This document shows, one piece after another, positions 1 to 9,073 of a DNA stretch of 46,495 nt. Under the pieces are notes generated by a model. The model was not told the DNA's origin. It saw only the letters and a list, made by a program, of their open reading frames with translations, and ran no database searches. The position numbers were made by a program, and so were the translations under genes. The stretch lies in assembly GCA_020060545.1 (NCBI GenBank), contig JAGUZX010000039.1, positions 1 to 46,495 of the forward strand, written 5' to 3'. Origin of the DNA: Desulfovibrio sp. (GTDB taxonomy: Bacteria; Bacillota; Dethiobacteria; DTU022). Each line of letters begins with the position of its first letter. The first letter of the stretch is position 1.

Positions 1-548
<548 letters not shown>

Positions 549-611
549 CAAATAAGCTAATAGCCGGTGCAGATGCAAGGCACCGGATATTAGCTTTACA
601 CAGGTAAATGC

Positions 612-636
612 GGGCGACACATGCGTCGCCCCTACA
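612..636. repeat. Short REP-like palindrome GGGCGACACATGCGTCGCCCcTACA
   Basis: Near-perfect inverted repeat GGGCGAC/GTCGCCC in the gap between two convergent genes. Confidence 0.5.
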
Positions 637-684
637 GGATTGTGCCGGATCGTCGCGCGGTAATGGAACAACACGGTGCACGGG

Positions 685-1728
685 TCAGGCGAACTCGATA
701 TCAAGCAGCCGGCAGACGTTGTCGATACGGTTGCAGATACTGGCCCGGTCTGAGCCGGCAAATAGCAGCCCCAGCGCCCTGTTTTGCGTGTCCATCAGCA
801 GAGAGCCGCTGTCGCCGGGGCGCGATACGGCAGAAGTAACCAGCTGCTGTTCAAAATAAACCTGCTCGCCCGGACCCATAGTGATAAACAGCCCGACATC
901 GCGGGCGATGATTCTACCTCTTACCAGGCCGCTGGTGCGGCCGCTGAAAACAATTTCCTGACCCAGGGAGGCCTCCGCCACCCCGTTTACCTTCCCCAGT
1001 TCCAGGATCTCGTCTGAGATATCCGTATCACACTCCGGCCTGCCCAGGGCGGCATCCACAACATTTGCTTTGTGGTTGGCCCGCTGAAGGGTGACCCGGT
1101 ATTGCGGCACAAACACGCCCAGCATCTTATTGACCAGGCCTTCCCAGAAATGAGCCGCTGCACATTGAGATTTTTGAAACGTCCGCTTCATCGGGACAAA
1201 GCGTTCCAGGCGGCCCAGCAGATCCGCACTCAACTTGCCGCCGTCGTATGCGCCCGGCTGCAGCAGCGCATCGCCCTTGGCGGCGCGCCCGTCACCGCCC
1301 GACGAGGTATTGGCCAAAACATGATTGTTGGAGAGGAACAACCGCGCCCCGCTGGTCCGGTCTCTTACCACCGCACCAAGGGTGCCGGCTGTTATTTTGT
1401 AATGGCCGATGCTGATTCCGCCCGGCGCGGGCCGGTACCGTTTTAAACGATCCGGTGACGCTTTTATTTGCGGCTCTTCTTCCTCATCCAAGAGGCGGAC
1501 TTCACCGATCTCCACTACGTCTACCTGCTGCCCTTTAAGGGTGCGCGGCACCAGCTCGCTTGCGGAGAGCTCCTGATGAGGTTTTTTTTCGGTCACAAAT
1601 ACCAGGATAGCCTGCTCTTCCGTGGGGAACCCTCCTTTTTCACGGTAACCGACCCCCACCCCGATTACGTTCGGTTTGTTGATCAAGTTTTGCCGGCATT
1701 TTTTACTGAGCTTGATCTCCTTTTTCAT
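685..1728 (-). CDS. Trypsin-like (chymotrypsin-fold) serine protease-like protein without signal peptide
   Basis: 347 aa ORF with FLSNNHVLAN (His), ANVVDAALG (candidate Asp) and SRPGDSGSLL (Ser). The N-terminus MKKEIKLSKKCRQNL is charged, not a signal peptide. Confidence 0.75.
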   Translation of the reverse strand: MKKEIKLSKKCRQNLINKPNVIGVGVGYREKGGFPTEEQAILVFVTEKKPHQELSASELVPRTLKGQQVDVVEIGEVRLLDEEEEPQIKASPDRLKRYRPAPGGISIGHYKITAGTLGAVVRDRTSGARLFLSNNHVLANTSSGGDGRAAKGDALLQPGAYDGGKLSADLLGRLERFVPMKRTFQKSQCAAAHFWEGLVNKMLGVFVPQYRVTLQRANHKANVVDAALGRPECDTDISDEILELGKVNGVAEASLGQEIVFSGRTSGLVRGRIIARDVGLFITMGPGEQVYFEQQLVTSAVSRPGDSGSLLMDTQNRALGLLFAGSDRASICNRIDNVCRLLDIEFA

Positions 1729-1809
1729 CCACTTCCCCCCCTTCCGGTAACTGGTACTGCCAGATTATGAGCAAGCCCGGGATAAGGTTCTTTTAAGGGC
1801 GAAATTTAT

Positions 1810-1840
1810 CGCGAGGGGCGCCTTCTTGGCGCCCCTCGCG
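1810..1840 (-). terminator. Strong hairpin after the DUF2922 gene (possible bidirectional terminator)
   Basis: Perfect 13-bp stem CGCGAGGGGCGCC-ttctt-GGCGCCCCTCGCG between stop 1843 and the protease gene. The T-run is weak. Confidence 0.55.
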
Positions 1841-1842
1841 TG

Positions 1843-2061
1843 TTAGAATTCTACCAGGATTTCCACCTGGCGGGAAACTACCTGAGCCTTGACCGCTTCG
1901 AGGATATCGCCCCCGCTCGTTTGAAAAATATTGCGGCCGATTATCTCGCTCATCTCTGTTTCCACTTCCGCCGGCTGCAAATCGGCCCGGGCATCGGGAA
2001 CCGAAACGGTAACGTTTCGTCCTTCACTGTTACGAAAAATCATCTGCAAGGTCCTGGTCAT
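1843..2061 (-). CDS. DUF2922 family small protein
   Basis: 72 aa MTRTLQMIFRNSEGRNVTVSVPDAR...; matches the recalled DUF2922 pattern. Paired with a DUF1659-like gene. Confidence 0.75.
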   Translation of the reverse strand: MTRTLQMIFRNSEGRNVTVSVPDARADLQPAEVETEMSEIIGRNIFQTSGGDILEAVKAQVVSRQVEILVEF

Positions 2062-2103
2062 TTCCTCCCTCCTTTCCGGTTAAGCTGTCAACGGCAGCCT
2101 GCT

Positions 2104-2334
2104 TTACTCTTCCACCTCCTCCAATTCGGCTTCATCCACCCGGCGAATGACCTCCAGCGCATGCTCCTGCAGCCCTGCCAGGCCCAAGCCAGTATAATAC
2201 ACATGTTCATCGCTGGCGTCGGCCTTTACATTGGCGTACGAACGCGTGCGCAGGATCGGATTGCCGCCGGAGTCGTAACCCAACCGGAGGCGCAGCTGGA
2301 GACGGGATACAAGAGGGATTGCGGCAACAGCCAT
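2104..2334 (-). CDS. DUF1659 family small protein
   Basis: 76 aa MAVAAIPLVSRLQLRLRLGYDSGGNPILRTRSYANVKADAS...; DUF1659-like. RBS ggaggtga upstream. Confidence 0.75.
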   Translation of the reverse strand: MAVAAIPLVSRLQLRLRLGYDSGGNPILRTRSYANVKADASDEHVYYTGLGLAGLQEHALEVIRRVDEAELEEVEE

Positions 2335-2563
2335 TTTATCACCTCCTTTCAGTTTGGAATAAATCGATTATAAAAAAAAAGCGCCATAGCTTTAAATTAC
2401 GGTTTTTCGATCATGGACAGTGGAGCGGCTTCGCTTCCACGGGGAGCAAAGCCGGTTCCGCATCGTTTGGCGCTGCTTTGCGTTTGGCCGCCACCCGGGG
2501 CCCACGCTCTCCTTTGCTGAATCCGCTCCCGCTTGCACTTTTCCCTCAAACTTAAACTCCCGG

Positions 2564-2592
2564 TTGGCAAGTTTATATGGTATGATTAGGAT
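2564..2592 (+). promoter_or_regulatory. Candidate SigA-type promoter for ald
   Basis: TTGGCA (2564-2569), 17 nt, TAGGAT (2587-2592), upstream of the ald RBS. Confidence 0.35.
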
Positions 2593-2620
2593 AAAGTGAG
2601 AAAAGAAAGGGGAGGGATCC

Positions 2621-3733
2621 ATGCTTGTTGGAGTACCGAAGGAGATTAAGGATCACGAGTACCGCGTCGCTCTAACCCCCGCCGTCGTATCCGAGTTAGC
2701 CATGCGCGGGCATCAAGTCCTGGTGGAGACGAAAGCGGGAGAGGGAAGCGGTTTTCCCGATGATCAATACATCCGGGCCGGCGCCAGGATCGCTCCAACA
2801 GCAGCTTCCGTATATGAAACGGCAAGTTTAATCGTTAAAATAAAGGAACCTCTGGAGGCCGAATACGGTTTGCTGCAGGAGGAGCAAGTTCTTTTTACAT
2901 ACCTCCACCTTGCCGCCAACCCTTCACTGCTCGATCTCCTGCTGGGTAAAAGAATAACCGCAATCGCCTATGAAACGGTGGAAGGAAAAGAAGGGCTGCC
3001 GCTGCTGATCCCGATGAGCGAAATCGCGGGGAGAATGTCTGTCCTGGTGGGCGCTCAATATATGCAAAAAAGCTACGGCGGCCGGGGCATGCTGGTCACC
3101 AGCGTGGCGGGGATCCCCAAATCGAGGGTGGTAATCCTGGGCGGCGGTATCGTCGGCACCAATGCGGCGAAGGTCGCCCTGGGCCTGGGAGCAGAAGTTC
3201 TGATCCTGGATATTTCGCTTGCGCGGTTGAGGCAGCTGGACGACATTTTCAACCGGCAGGTGCAAACGGTCTATGCCAACAACGAAAATATTACGTCCCA
3301 GGTCATCCGGGCCGATCTGGTAATCGGAGCGGTCCTGGTTACGGGCGACCGCGCCCCCTGCCTGGTAAAAAGAGAAATTTTGAGCCGGATGACACCGGGA
3401 ACGCTAATCGTCGACGTCTCCGTGGATCAGGGGGGGTGCATCGAAACAACCCGCCCCACGACTCACTCCGATCCCGTCTACACGGTGGACGGGATCCTGC
3501 ACTACGGCGTTTCCAACATGCCGGGTGCGGTCCCCCGCACCTCCACCATTGCCCTGACCAACGCCACCTTCCCTTACTTGCTGAAAATGCTCGATCTGGG
3601 AGTGAAGGGGTCCCTGCAGGAAAACCCCGGCTTTCTAAAAGGGCTGAACACCTGCCGCGGCAAAGTGACCCACCCGATGGTGGCGCACGCCCTGGGGTAC
3701 GATTATACGGATCCGCTGGGGCTGCTCGGTTAG
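2621..3733 (+). CDS. ald: Alanine dehydrogenase
   Basis: 370 aa MLVGVPKEIKDHEYRVALTPAVVSEL...; NAD-binding VVILGGGIVGTNAAKVALGLGA; RBS aaaggggaggg. Confidence 0.97.
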   Translation: MLVGVPKEIKDHEYRVALTPAVVSELAMRGHQVLVETKAGEGSGFPDDQYIRAGARIAPTAASVYETASLIVKIKEPLEAEYGLLQEEQVLFTYLHLAANPSLLDLLLGKRITAIAYETVEGKEGLPLLIPMSEIAGRMSVLVGAQYMQKSYGGRGMLVTSVAGIPKSRVVILGGGIVGTNAAKVALGLGAEVLILDISLARLRQLDDIFNRQVQTVYANNENITSQVIRADLVIGAVLVTGDRAPCLVKREILSRMTPGTLIVDVSVDQGGCIETTRPTTHSDPVYTVDGILHYGVSNMPGAVPRTSTIALTNATFPYLLKMLDLGVKGSLQENPGFLKGLNTCRGKVTHPMVAHALGYDYTDPLGLLG

Positions 3734-3744
3734 GGCAATAGATC

Positions 3745-3792
3745 AAGGGGACGGTTTTCCTGATCTAAATAGATCAGGAGAACCGTCCCCTT
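3745..3792. repeat. Long hairpin AAGGGGACGGTTTTCCTGATCT-aaat-AGATCAGGAGAACCGTCCCCTT (terminator-like, REP/MITE-like)
   Basis: 22-bp arms with a single G:T wobble and an AT-rich 3' flank (tttatttatt), directly after ald. Confidence 0.7.
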
Positions 3793-3821
3793 TATTTATT
3801 TTATTTATAACTGAATCTTGA

Positions 3822-3851
3822 GGAAGCAAAAGAACCGTCTTCCTGCTTCCT
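3822..3851. repeat. Second hairpin AGGAAGCA...TGCTTCCT containing GAACCGTC
   Basis: 8-bp arms. Contains the gaaccgtc core shared with the adjacent 3745-3792 hairpin. Confidence 0.45.
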
Positions 3852-4961
3852 TTACAGTTCGCTTTCGTGCCGTTCGATCTTGACTGCGCGGCGGGCCAGT
3901 TCTTCCAGGAAGCGTTCCGGGTTGACCGCCCCTTCCGCCTCCGGCCCGAAGACGCCCTGGCGCCGGATCTCACCTTTGCCCATCAGGTATGCCCCGATGC
4001 TCAAAGGGATCCCGGTCAGCCTGTGCATGTGATCGACGGCGGCATAGGTAACGGTTACTTTTTGCGCTCCCCGCCTGCCGGTTACATCGACCCTGATGCC
4101 GGAAAAACACTTTTCTTTATTGACCGGAAACAAGGGCATTAGCTTTTTCAAAACCTTGCCCAGCCGCATTTTTCTCGACGGTGTAGCAGTCAGCCGCAGG
4201 GCCGCGACCAGCTTGGCGAGGCCGTTCAGGTAATTCTCTGCCAGGCCTCCCTTCAGGGTAACCTCTTTTACTCCTTCGAGATACCGGGGTATAGTCACCG
4301 GTTCGGGATGGCCGAGGTGAAAAGTTTGGATCCGTCCCAGGGGGGCGGGGAATTCAATCACTTCTTTTTCCGAGCCGGCCTTTACTTCGACCAGCCTCCC
4401 CTCTTGAAAAGAGGCGACCATGCCGGTGAAGATATGGATCGTGTGCAGGATAACGGCAAACCCTTCGGAGTCGCCGGCGCTGCCGGCCCAGTAGACGCGG
4501 ATCGATTCCACTTCCTCCAGCTCGCCGTAACCTTTGCGGGCCAGAAGGTTGCTCAGCCCCGGCGTCCAGCCCAATCCCGTCAATATCCTCCGGCCTTTAT
4601 CACGGGCCGCCTGATCCAACTGCAGCACCGCGTCCACCGCATCGTGGTCGTCACAGATGCTGACATAATCGACCCCGGCCTCCAGGGCCGCTTCCACAAT
4701 CGGCTTTTCAAAGCGGTAAAACGGCCCCAGGGCCCCCGCCGCGACGTCATGCCCCTTGATCACCCGCACCAGGTCGGCGTGGGAGGAGGCGTCGACTTTC
4801 TGCACGTCAACCCGCGCGTCCTTTAAAGACGCGGCCAGTTTCAACGCGGCTTCCGAATTGAGATCGGCGATGGTCACCCCGGCCACATCAGTAAACTCAA
4901 CCAGATCCCGCACCGCCGCGGAACCCATATCCCCCGCTCCGCCCAAGACAACAACTTTCAT
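3852..4961 (-). CDS. Saccharopine dehydrogenase-like NAD(P)-dependent oxidoreductase
   Basis: 369 aa MKVVVLGGAGDMGSAAVRDLVEF...; Rossmann motif and saccharopine dehydrogenase family layout. Confidence 0.85.
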   Translation of the reverse strand: MKVVVLGGAGDMGSAAVRDLVEFTDVAGVTIADLNSEAALKLAASLKDARVDVQKVDASSHADLVRVIKGHDVAAGALGPFYRFEKPIVEAALEAGVDYVSICDDHDAVDAVLQLDQAARDKGRRILTGLGWTPGLSNLLARKGYGELEEVESIRVYWAGSAGDSEGFAVILHTIHIFTGMVASFQEGRLVEVKAGSEKEVIEFPAPLGRIQTFHLGHPEPVTIPRYLEGVKEVTLKGGLAENYLNGLAKLVAALRLTATPSRKMRLGKVLKKLMPLFPVNKEKCFSGIRVDVTGRRGAQKVTVTYAAVDHMHRLTGIPLSIGAYLMGKGEIRRQGVFGPEAEGAVNPERFLEELARRAVKIERHESEL

Positions 4962-5154
4962 GAAAACAACCTCCTATCTCTTATTTTAAAAGAAATCTTT
5001 AAATAACTCTCTAATTCTTAGGATTACGGAGATATTCAATCTGTTGATCTAGCCGATGTTATCCTAGAACTCACCCTATCATGCCTCACTGGGTCTTATG
5101 CCCTTACATTCCTTCGTTCTGTTTTTTGGATAAAAGCGGAGATAGTTTTTAAAG

Positions 5155-5313
5155 CTTAAAAGCCGCCGGTGATGGGCAGGAGTTTCTTCAAGAAGGCAGG
5201 CTGGGATGCCTGGTTTGGCAGGGTTTACCGGCCGGCATCAAACTATTTCCGGGACCGGGCAAAAATGAGAAAATGCTCACGCTTTCCTCCCGGTGCAATA
5301 TTTCTCCACCGTC
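5155..5313 (-). ncRNA. Candidate structured RNA / leader of unknown class
   Basis: Minus-strand segment preceded by an extended -10 (TGATATAAT). Contains stems GCCGGCCGGT/ACCGGCGGC and ACCGGG/CCCGGT plus small internal hairpins, with TTTT after the GGCGGC arm. No ORF assigned. Confidence 0.35.
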
Positions 5314-5319
5314 ATGAAC

Positions 5320-5328
5320 ATTATATCA
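5320..5328 (-). promoter_or_regulatory. Extended -10 promoter element TGATATAAT
   Basis: Minus strand ...caggtgTGATATAATgttcatg...; no good -35 at 17 bp, so it relies on the TGn extended -10. Confidence 0.4.
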
Positions 5329-5437
5329 CACCTGAAACAAGTTAAAAGGTCAGATTTTTAACTAACGCCGGTTATTTTCATCCTTCTGGCGGTGCCCCGT
5401 CGAGGTGTGGGCATGGGCGTCTTATTTAGGTCACAGA

Positions 5438-5746
5438 TTAATCACGCCTGGTACTGCTGCTTACCCCCAGCACCAGCATAATCGCCATGACCGCGGTAAA
5501 AAGTACCGTTGTTTCGAGGAGGGTGTCGTAGGCACGGTAATCAAGGATAATATTCGTAACCAGGTTCAACCCGCCGCTTTCCTCGACTCCCTTTTCGACA
5601 TAACGGCGGTACACTTCGTTGTGCGTCGGATTGCCCAGCTGGCCGTAAAGAGGCATTTCGGACACCGCCAGGAGCAGCATGTAGGAAACCATTAAGACCA
5701 GAATGACGATCAGGACGGTGAAAATCACTCTCTGCCTTTGGTTCAA
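5438..5746 (-). CDS. MbhE-like subunit (MrpA C-terminal-type domain) of Mrp/Mbh antiporter
   Basis: 102 aa membrane protein; YGQLGNPTHNEVYRRYVEKGVEESGGLNLVTNIILDYRAYDTLLETTVLFTAV motif. Confidence 0.8.
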   Translation of the reverse strand: MNQRQRVIFTVLIVILVLMVSYMLLLAVSEMPLYGQLGNPTHNEVYRRYVEKGVEESGGLNLVTNIILDYRAYDTLLETTVLFTAVMAIMLVLGVSSSTRRD

Positions 5747-5979
5747 TGCGGCCGCCTCCCTATTTTGGTTACCACGGTAACCAGGATCACGGTCATCCCG
5801 ATCCCCACCGCGGCCTCGGTAATGGCGATGTCGGGGGCGTTAAACTGCTGCCAGATTACCGACATGACCATGCTGAAAGCGCCAAAGATAATTACAATAT
5901 AAAGCAGATCTTCAAAGATAAAGATCGCCGCGGCGCTCAGTAAAAGGGCCAGCAACATCAGGATAATCAGGGGATCCAT
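5743..5979 (-). CDS. DUF4040 / MbhD-like antiporter subunit
   Basis: 78 aa; FSMVMSVIWQQFNAPDIAITEAAVGIGMTVILVTVVTKIGR is the DUF4040 signature. Confidence 0.85.
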   Translation of the reverse strand: MDPLIILMLLALLLSAAAIFIFEDLLYIVIIFGAFSMVMSVIWQQFNAPDIAITEAAVGIGMTVILVTVVTKIGRRPH

Positions 5980-5981
5980 CC

Positions 5982-6353
5982 CTATTGGCCACTCCTTTCC
6001 CTGCGGCTCTTCTCTTCCCGGAATGAGGAATAGGTATTCAGGACAAAACTGCCCTCAACAAGATCCATTCCCCGCTCGTAAGCGGTCTTGGCCATCATAT
6101 GGGTGATGACAGGATTGATTGTCGACACCAAAACAAATATGAGCGCGAGCTTCACCACCGATACCAGATCGCTCATAAACAGCATCAGGCCGACCAGCAT
6201 CAACCAATTCCCAAGGGTGTCGCATTTACCCACGGCATGCATCCGGTTGTAAACATCCGGCAGGCGGACCAGCCCGATGGAACCCACCATCAAGAAAAAA
6301 AACCCGCCGGCGATAAAAACCATCCCCGCAATCTGCTTTGCCGGTTCAAGCAA
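5982..6353 (-). CDS. mrpG: Na+/H+ antiporter subunit MnhG/MrpG
   Basis: GGFFFLMVGSIGLVRLPDVYNRMHAVGKCDTLGNWLMLVGL. Confidence 0.9.
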   Translation of the reverse strand: MLEPAKQIAGMVFIAGGFFFLMVGSIGLVRLPDVYNRMHAVGKCDTLGNWLMLVGLMLFMSDLVSVVKLALIFVLVSTINPVITHMMAKTAYERGMDLVEGSFVLNTYSSFREEKSRRERSGQ

Positions 6354-6376
6354 GGTTTAAACCTCCCTTCAGCCGA

Positions 6377-6643
6377 TCAGATCAGCTTCCCTTCGCGCAG
6401 CAGTTTCAAAATGCACAGCGTCGCAATAAAGGTGCCCAGGACAAAAACCAGCGCCACATCGACATAATGCACCGAATTTTTAACAAAGGCGTAAATGAGG
6501 AGCAGCATCACGATCTCGGTGGTAATAATATTGATGGCGATGATCCGGTCGATCGCGGAAGGGCCCACCAGGGCCCGGTACATGGCGATCAGGGCGATTG
6601 CTACCAGACCGGCAGTGACCAGCTTAAAAAATGTATCGACCAC
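6377..6643 (-). CDS. mrpF: Na+/H+ antiporter subunit MrpF
   Basis: MYRALVGPSAIDRIIAINIITTEIVMLLLIYAFVKNSVHYVDVALVFVLGTF. Confidence 0.9.
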   Translation of the reverse strand: MVDTFFKLVTAGLVAIALIAMYRALVGPSAIDRIIAINIITTEIVMLLLIYAFVKNSVHYVDVALVFVLGTFIATLCILKLLREGKLI

Positions 6644-6646
6644 GGC

Positions 6647-7180
6647 TTACTCGTCACCCCCCTCAAGTTTTTGCACAATCTTGAACAGGTACCAATCTTG
6701 CACGTCAACACCGGCCCCCCGGGTGAAAGCGTGCACGATATGCAAGTCTCCTTCCAGGTCCACCGTAATCGTGCCCGGGGTGAGAGTGATCGAGTTGGCA
6801 TAGAGGACCCGGGTAAGATCGTGCTTCAACTCGTTGCGCATGATTACCAGGCCCGGAGAGATGGGAAGCCTGGGGTGGAGCACGATCACGGCAACTTTTA
6901 TGTTCGCTTTTAAAACTTCGACGGCCAGGCAGATCATGTAATAGATAAAAAGAAACACCTGCCGCATCGATAAAGAAGTGGCGCGGGGATGCTCGCCGAT
7001 CGTGATTTCAGCCCAGGCAACAGTGAGAATCAGGCTGAAAACCGTTCCCGTCAGCAGGTGCTGCCAGTGAAAGCTGCCGGACAAGAGCAGCCAGAACCCC
7101 ATCAGCAAGATGAAGATCAGGACCGCACCGGGAAAATCATATTTCTTATTCGCCACTAGCTGTCCCTCCCGGGCTAACAT
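6647..7180 (-). CDS. mrpE: Na+/H+ antiporter subunit MrpE
   Basis: Start ATG at 7180 overlaps the mrpD stop. RNELKHDLTRVLYANSITLTPGTITVDLEGDLHIVHAF is typical of MrpE. Confidence 0.9.
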   Translation of the reverse strand: MLAREGQLVANKKYDFPGAVLIFILLMGFWLLLSGSFHWQHLLTGTVFSLILTVAWAEITIGEHPRATSLSMRQVFLFIYYMICLAVEVLKANIKVAVIVLHPRLPISPGLVIMRNELKHDLTRVLYANSITLTPGTITVDLEGDLHIVHAFTRGAGVDVQDWYLFKIVQKLEGGDE

Positions 7181-8703
7181 AAAAAGAACTCCACGATCCG
7201 CTGCAGGTAGTCGTAAGCAAAAATCCCCGCCACGCCCAGCGCAATTATCCCCAGGGCGGTGACCGCAATGGGGATCTTCATTGACAGCGGGATCTGATCC
7301 CACCTGAAACCGGATTCATTAATTTGAGCATGGTGCGGCTCATCATTGTTTTCGCCCTGTGCCGGCGGAGAAGTAAAGTAAACCTGCCAGAGAATGGGAA
7401 AGTAATACAACGCATTGAGCAGGCCGCTGATTACAATCAGGATGATAAAGTAAGGGTATTCCGCTTCAATGCTTCCCTGCGCCAGCATGAACTTGGAAAT
7501 AAAGCCCCCCGTTAAAGGAACGCCGACCATGGAGAATGCCGCCACCGTAAAAGCCGCCGCTGTCAGGGGCATGATCGAACCGATACCGGCGAGTTGGGTT
7601 ACCTTTTTACGCCCGGTCTGGTAATAAATCGCCCCGGCACAGAAAAAAAGGCAAGTTTTCATCAGGGCATGAACGACCAGGTGGAAAAAAGCGGCCGTGA
7701 CCGACCAGGGGGTCCCCAGCCCGATTCCAAGGTAGATATAGCCGATCTGGGCCACGGTAGAGTAAGCCAGCCGCCTTTTGAGCTCCAGCTGGACAAATGC
7801 GAAAAAAGAACCAAACATCATCGCCATGGAAGCCAGGATCAGGATCAACCAGCGGATGTAGCTTTCCTGGTAGAGCTCCAGGCCGAAGACGATAAAAAAT
7901 AGCTTAAACAAGGCGATAATATATACCTTGACCACCAGGGCTGAAAGGACGGCGCTGGAAGGCGATGGGGCGGAGGCGTGAGCGTCGGGCAGCCACAGGT
8001 GCAAGGGGAACAGGGCCGATTTGACTCCGAACCCAACCACAAAAAAACTCATGGCCGCCCAAAGCAGGTAGGGGTAGCCAGCGGCGTTGCCAGCCAGCAC
8101 CGCGCCGGCGAAACTCATATTCAGGTGCCCTGTAATCATGTAAAGAATCCCGATTCCGAAAAGAATAAAGCCCGAGCCGATCGTGGCCAGGATCAGGTAT
8201 TTCAAACTTGCCTCCACGGCAATGCGTCCTCCCTTGCTTACAACCAGGGCACAAGCGCTGAGGCTCACCACCTCGATAAATACATACATGTTGAAGAGGT
8301 CATTGGTAATCACGAGGCCCAGCATGGCGGTCATGCACAGTAAAAATTCCACGTAGAACCAGCCCTGCGCCTCTTCATTCATCTCCTTGCGCACCGCGGA
8401 ATAACTGTAGATGGAGATCAAAAAATAGAGCCCCGTAATCAAGACCGCCATCATCCCGGACAACGGTTCGATCACGATTTCGATACCCCACGGCGGCGCC
8501 CAACCTCCCACGTGCAAATGAAGGGCCCCTCCGTTTAATACCTTCACGAACAGGCTGAGCGAGATGGAAAAAAGAAGGCCGCTGACAATGACGGCGTAAG
8601 GAGCGCAAAAGTTCCTTTTCCAACGAGCAAAAACGGGCATTGTGAAAGCCGGAATCAACCCCGCCAGGATCAGCAAGAAAGGCAACTTGGACCAGGGCAA
8701 CAA
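7174..8703 (-). CDS. mrpD: Na+/H+ antiporter subunit MrpD / NuoN-like proton-conducting membrane transporter
   Basis: 509 aa; FVIEVVSLSACALVVSKGG..., KSALFPLHLWLPDAHASAPSPSSAVLSALVVKV, RRLAYSTVAQIGYI. Confidence 0.95.
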   Translation of the reverse strand: MLPWSKLPFLLILAGLIPAFTMPVFARWKRNFCAPYAVIVSGLLFSISLSLFVKVLNGGALHLHVGGWAPPWGIEIVIEPLSGMMAVLITGLYFLISIYSYSAVRKEMNEEAQGWFYVEFLLCMTAMLGLVITNDLFNMYVFIEVVSLSACALVVSKGGRIAVEASLKYLILATIGSGFILFGIGILYMITGHLNMSFAGAVLAGNAAGYPYLLWAAMSFFVVGFGVKSALFPLHLWLPDAHASAPSPSSAVLSALVVKVYIIALFKLFFIVFGLELYQESYIRWLILILASMAMMFGSFFAFVQLELKRRLAYSTVAQIGYIYLGIGLGTPWSVTAAFFHLVVHALMKTCLFFCAGAIYYQTGRKKVTQLAGIGSIMPLTAAAFTVAAFSMVGVPLTGGFISKFMLAQGSIEAEYPYFIILIVISGLLNALYYFPILWQVYFTSPPAQGENNDEPHHAQINESGFRWDQIPLSMKIPIAVTALGIIALGVAGIFAYDYLQRIVEFFLC

Positions 8704-8713
8704 TGGCTCACAC

Positions 8714-9073
8714 CTACCTCATCTTCATAAACTCAGGTGCGTTGATCGTGCCGTAAAAATAATAGAGCTTAACGATCAAAGCCATGGCAAATGCGGTTGT
8801 GCTGAAGCCCACCACAATCCCGGTCAGGATTAAGGCCGAAGGAAGCGGGTTTATGTAGAGCGCGGCGGGCGCCGCCGGATCGACAATCGGCGCCTCGCCC
8901 CCCCGAATATTGCCAAGAGCGATAAAAAAAAGAAAGATCGCGTTGGTCATGATATTCAACCCGATTACTTTTTTGATCAGATTGGGTTGAGTAAGGACGA
9001 TCAGCGTTCCCACACCAAAAATAATCACCGCGACAAAATACGGGTAGTTGGCCAGCAGGACTTCCAGGTTCAT
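8714..9073 (-). CDS. mrpC: Na+/H+ antiporter subunit MrpC (NuoK-like)
   Basis: 119 aa; NLIKKVIGLNIMTNAIFLFFIALG...DPLPSALILTGIVVGFSTTAFAMAL-type sequence. Confidence 0.93.
   Translation of the reverse strand: MNLEVLLANYPYFVAVIIFGVGTLIVLTQPNLIKKVIGLNIMTNAIFLFFIALGNIRGGEAPIVDPAAPAALYINPLPSALILTGIVVGFSTTAFAMALIVKLYYFYGTINAPEFMKMR

Noticed and set aside
5155-5313. Assignment of the structured region to a known riboswitch, 6S, SRP or RNase P RNA
   Set aside because: Some short motifs (GAGGAAAG) recall RNase P, but the rest does not fit, and the 5' and 3' ends do not pair as in 6S RNA. Left as unknown.
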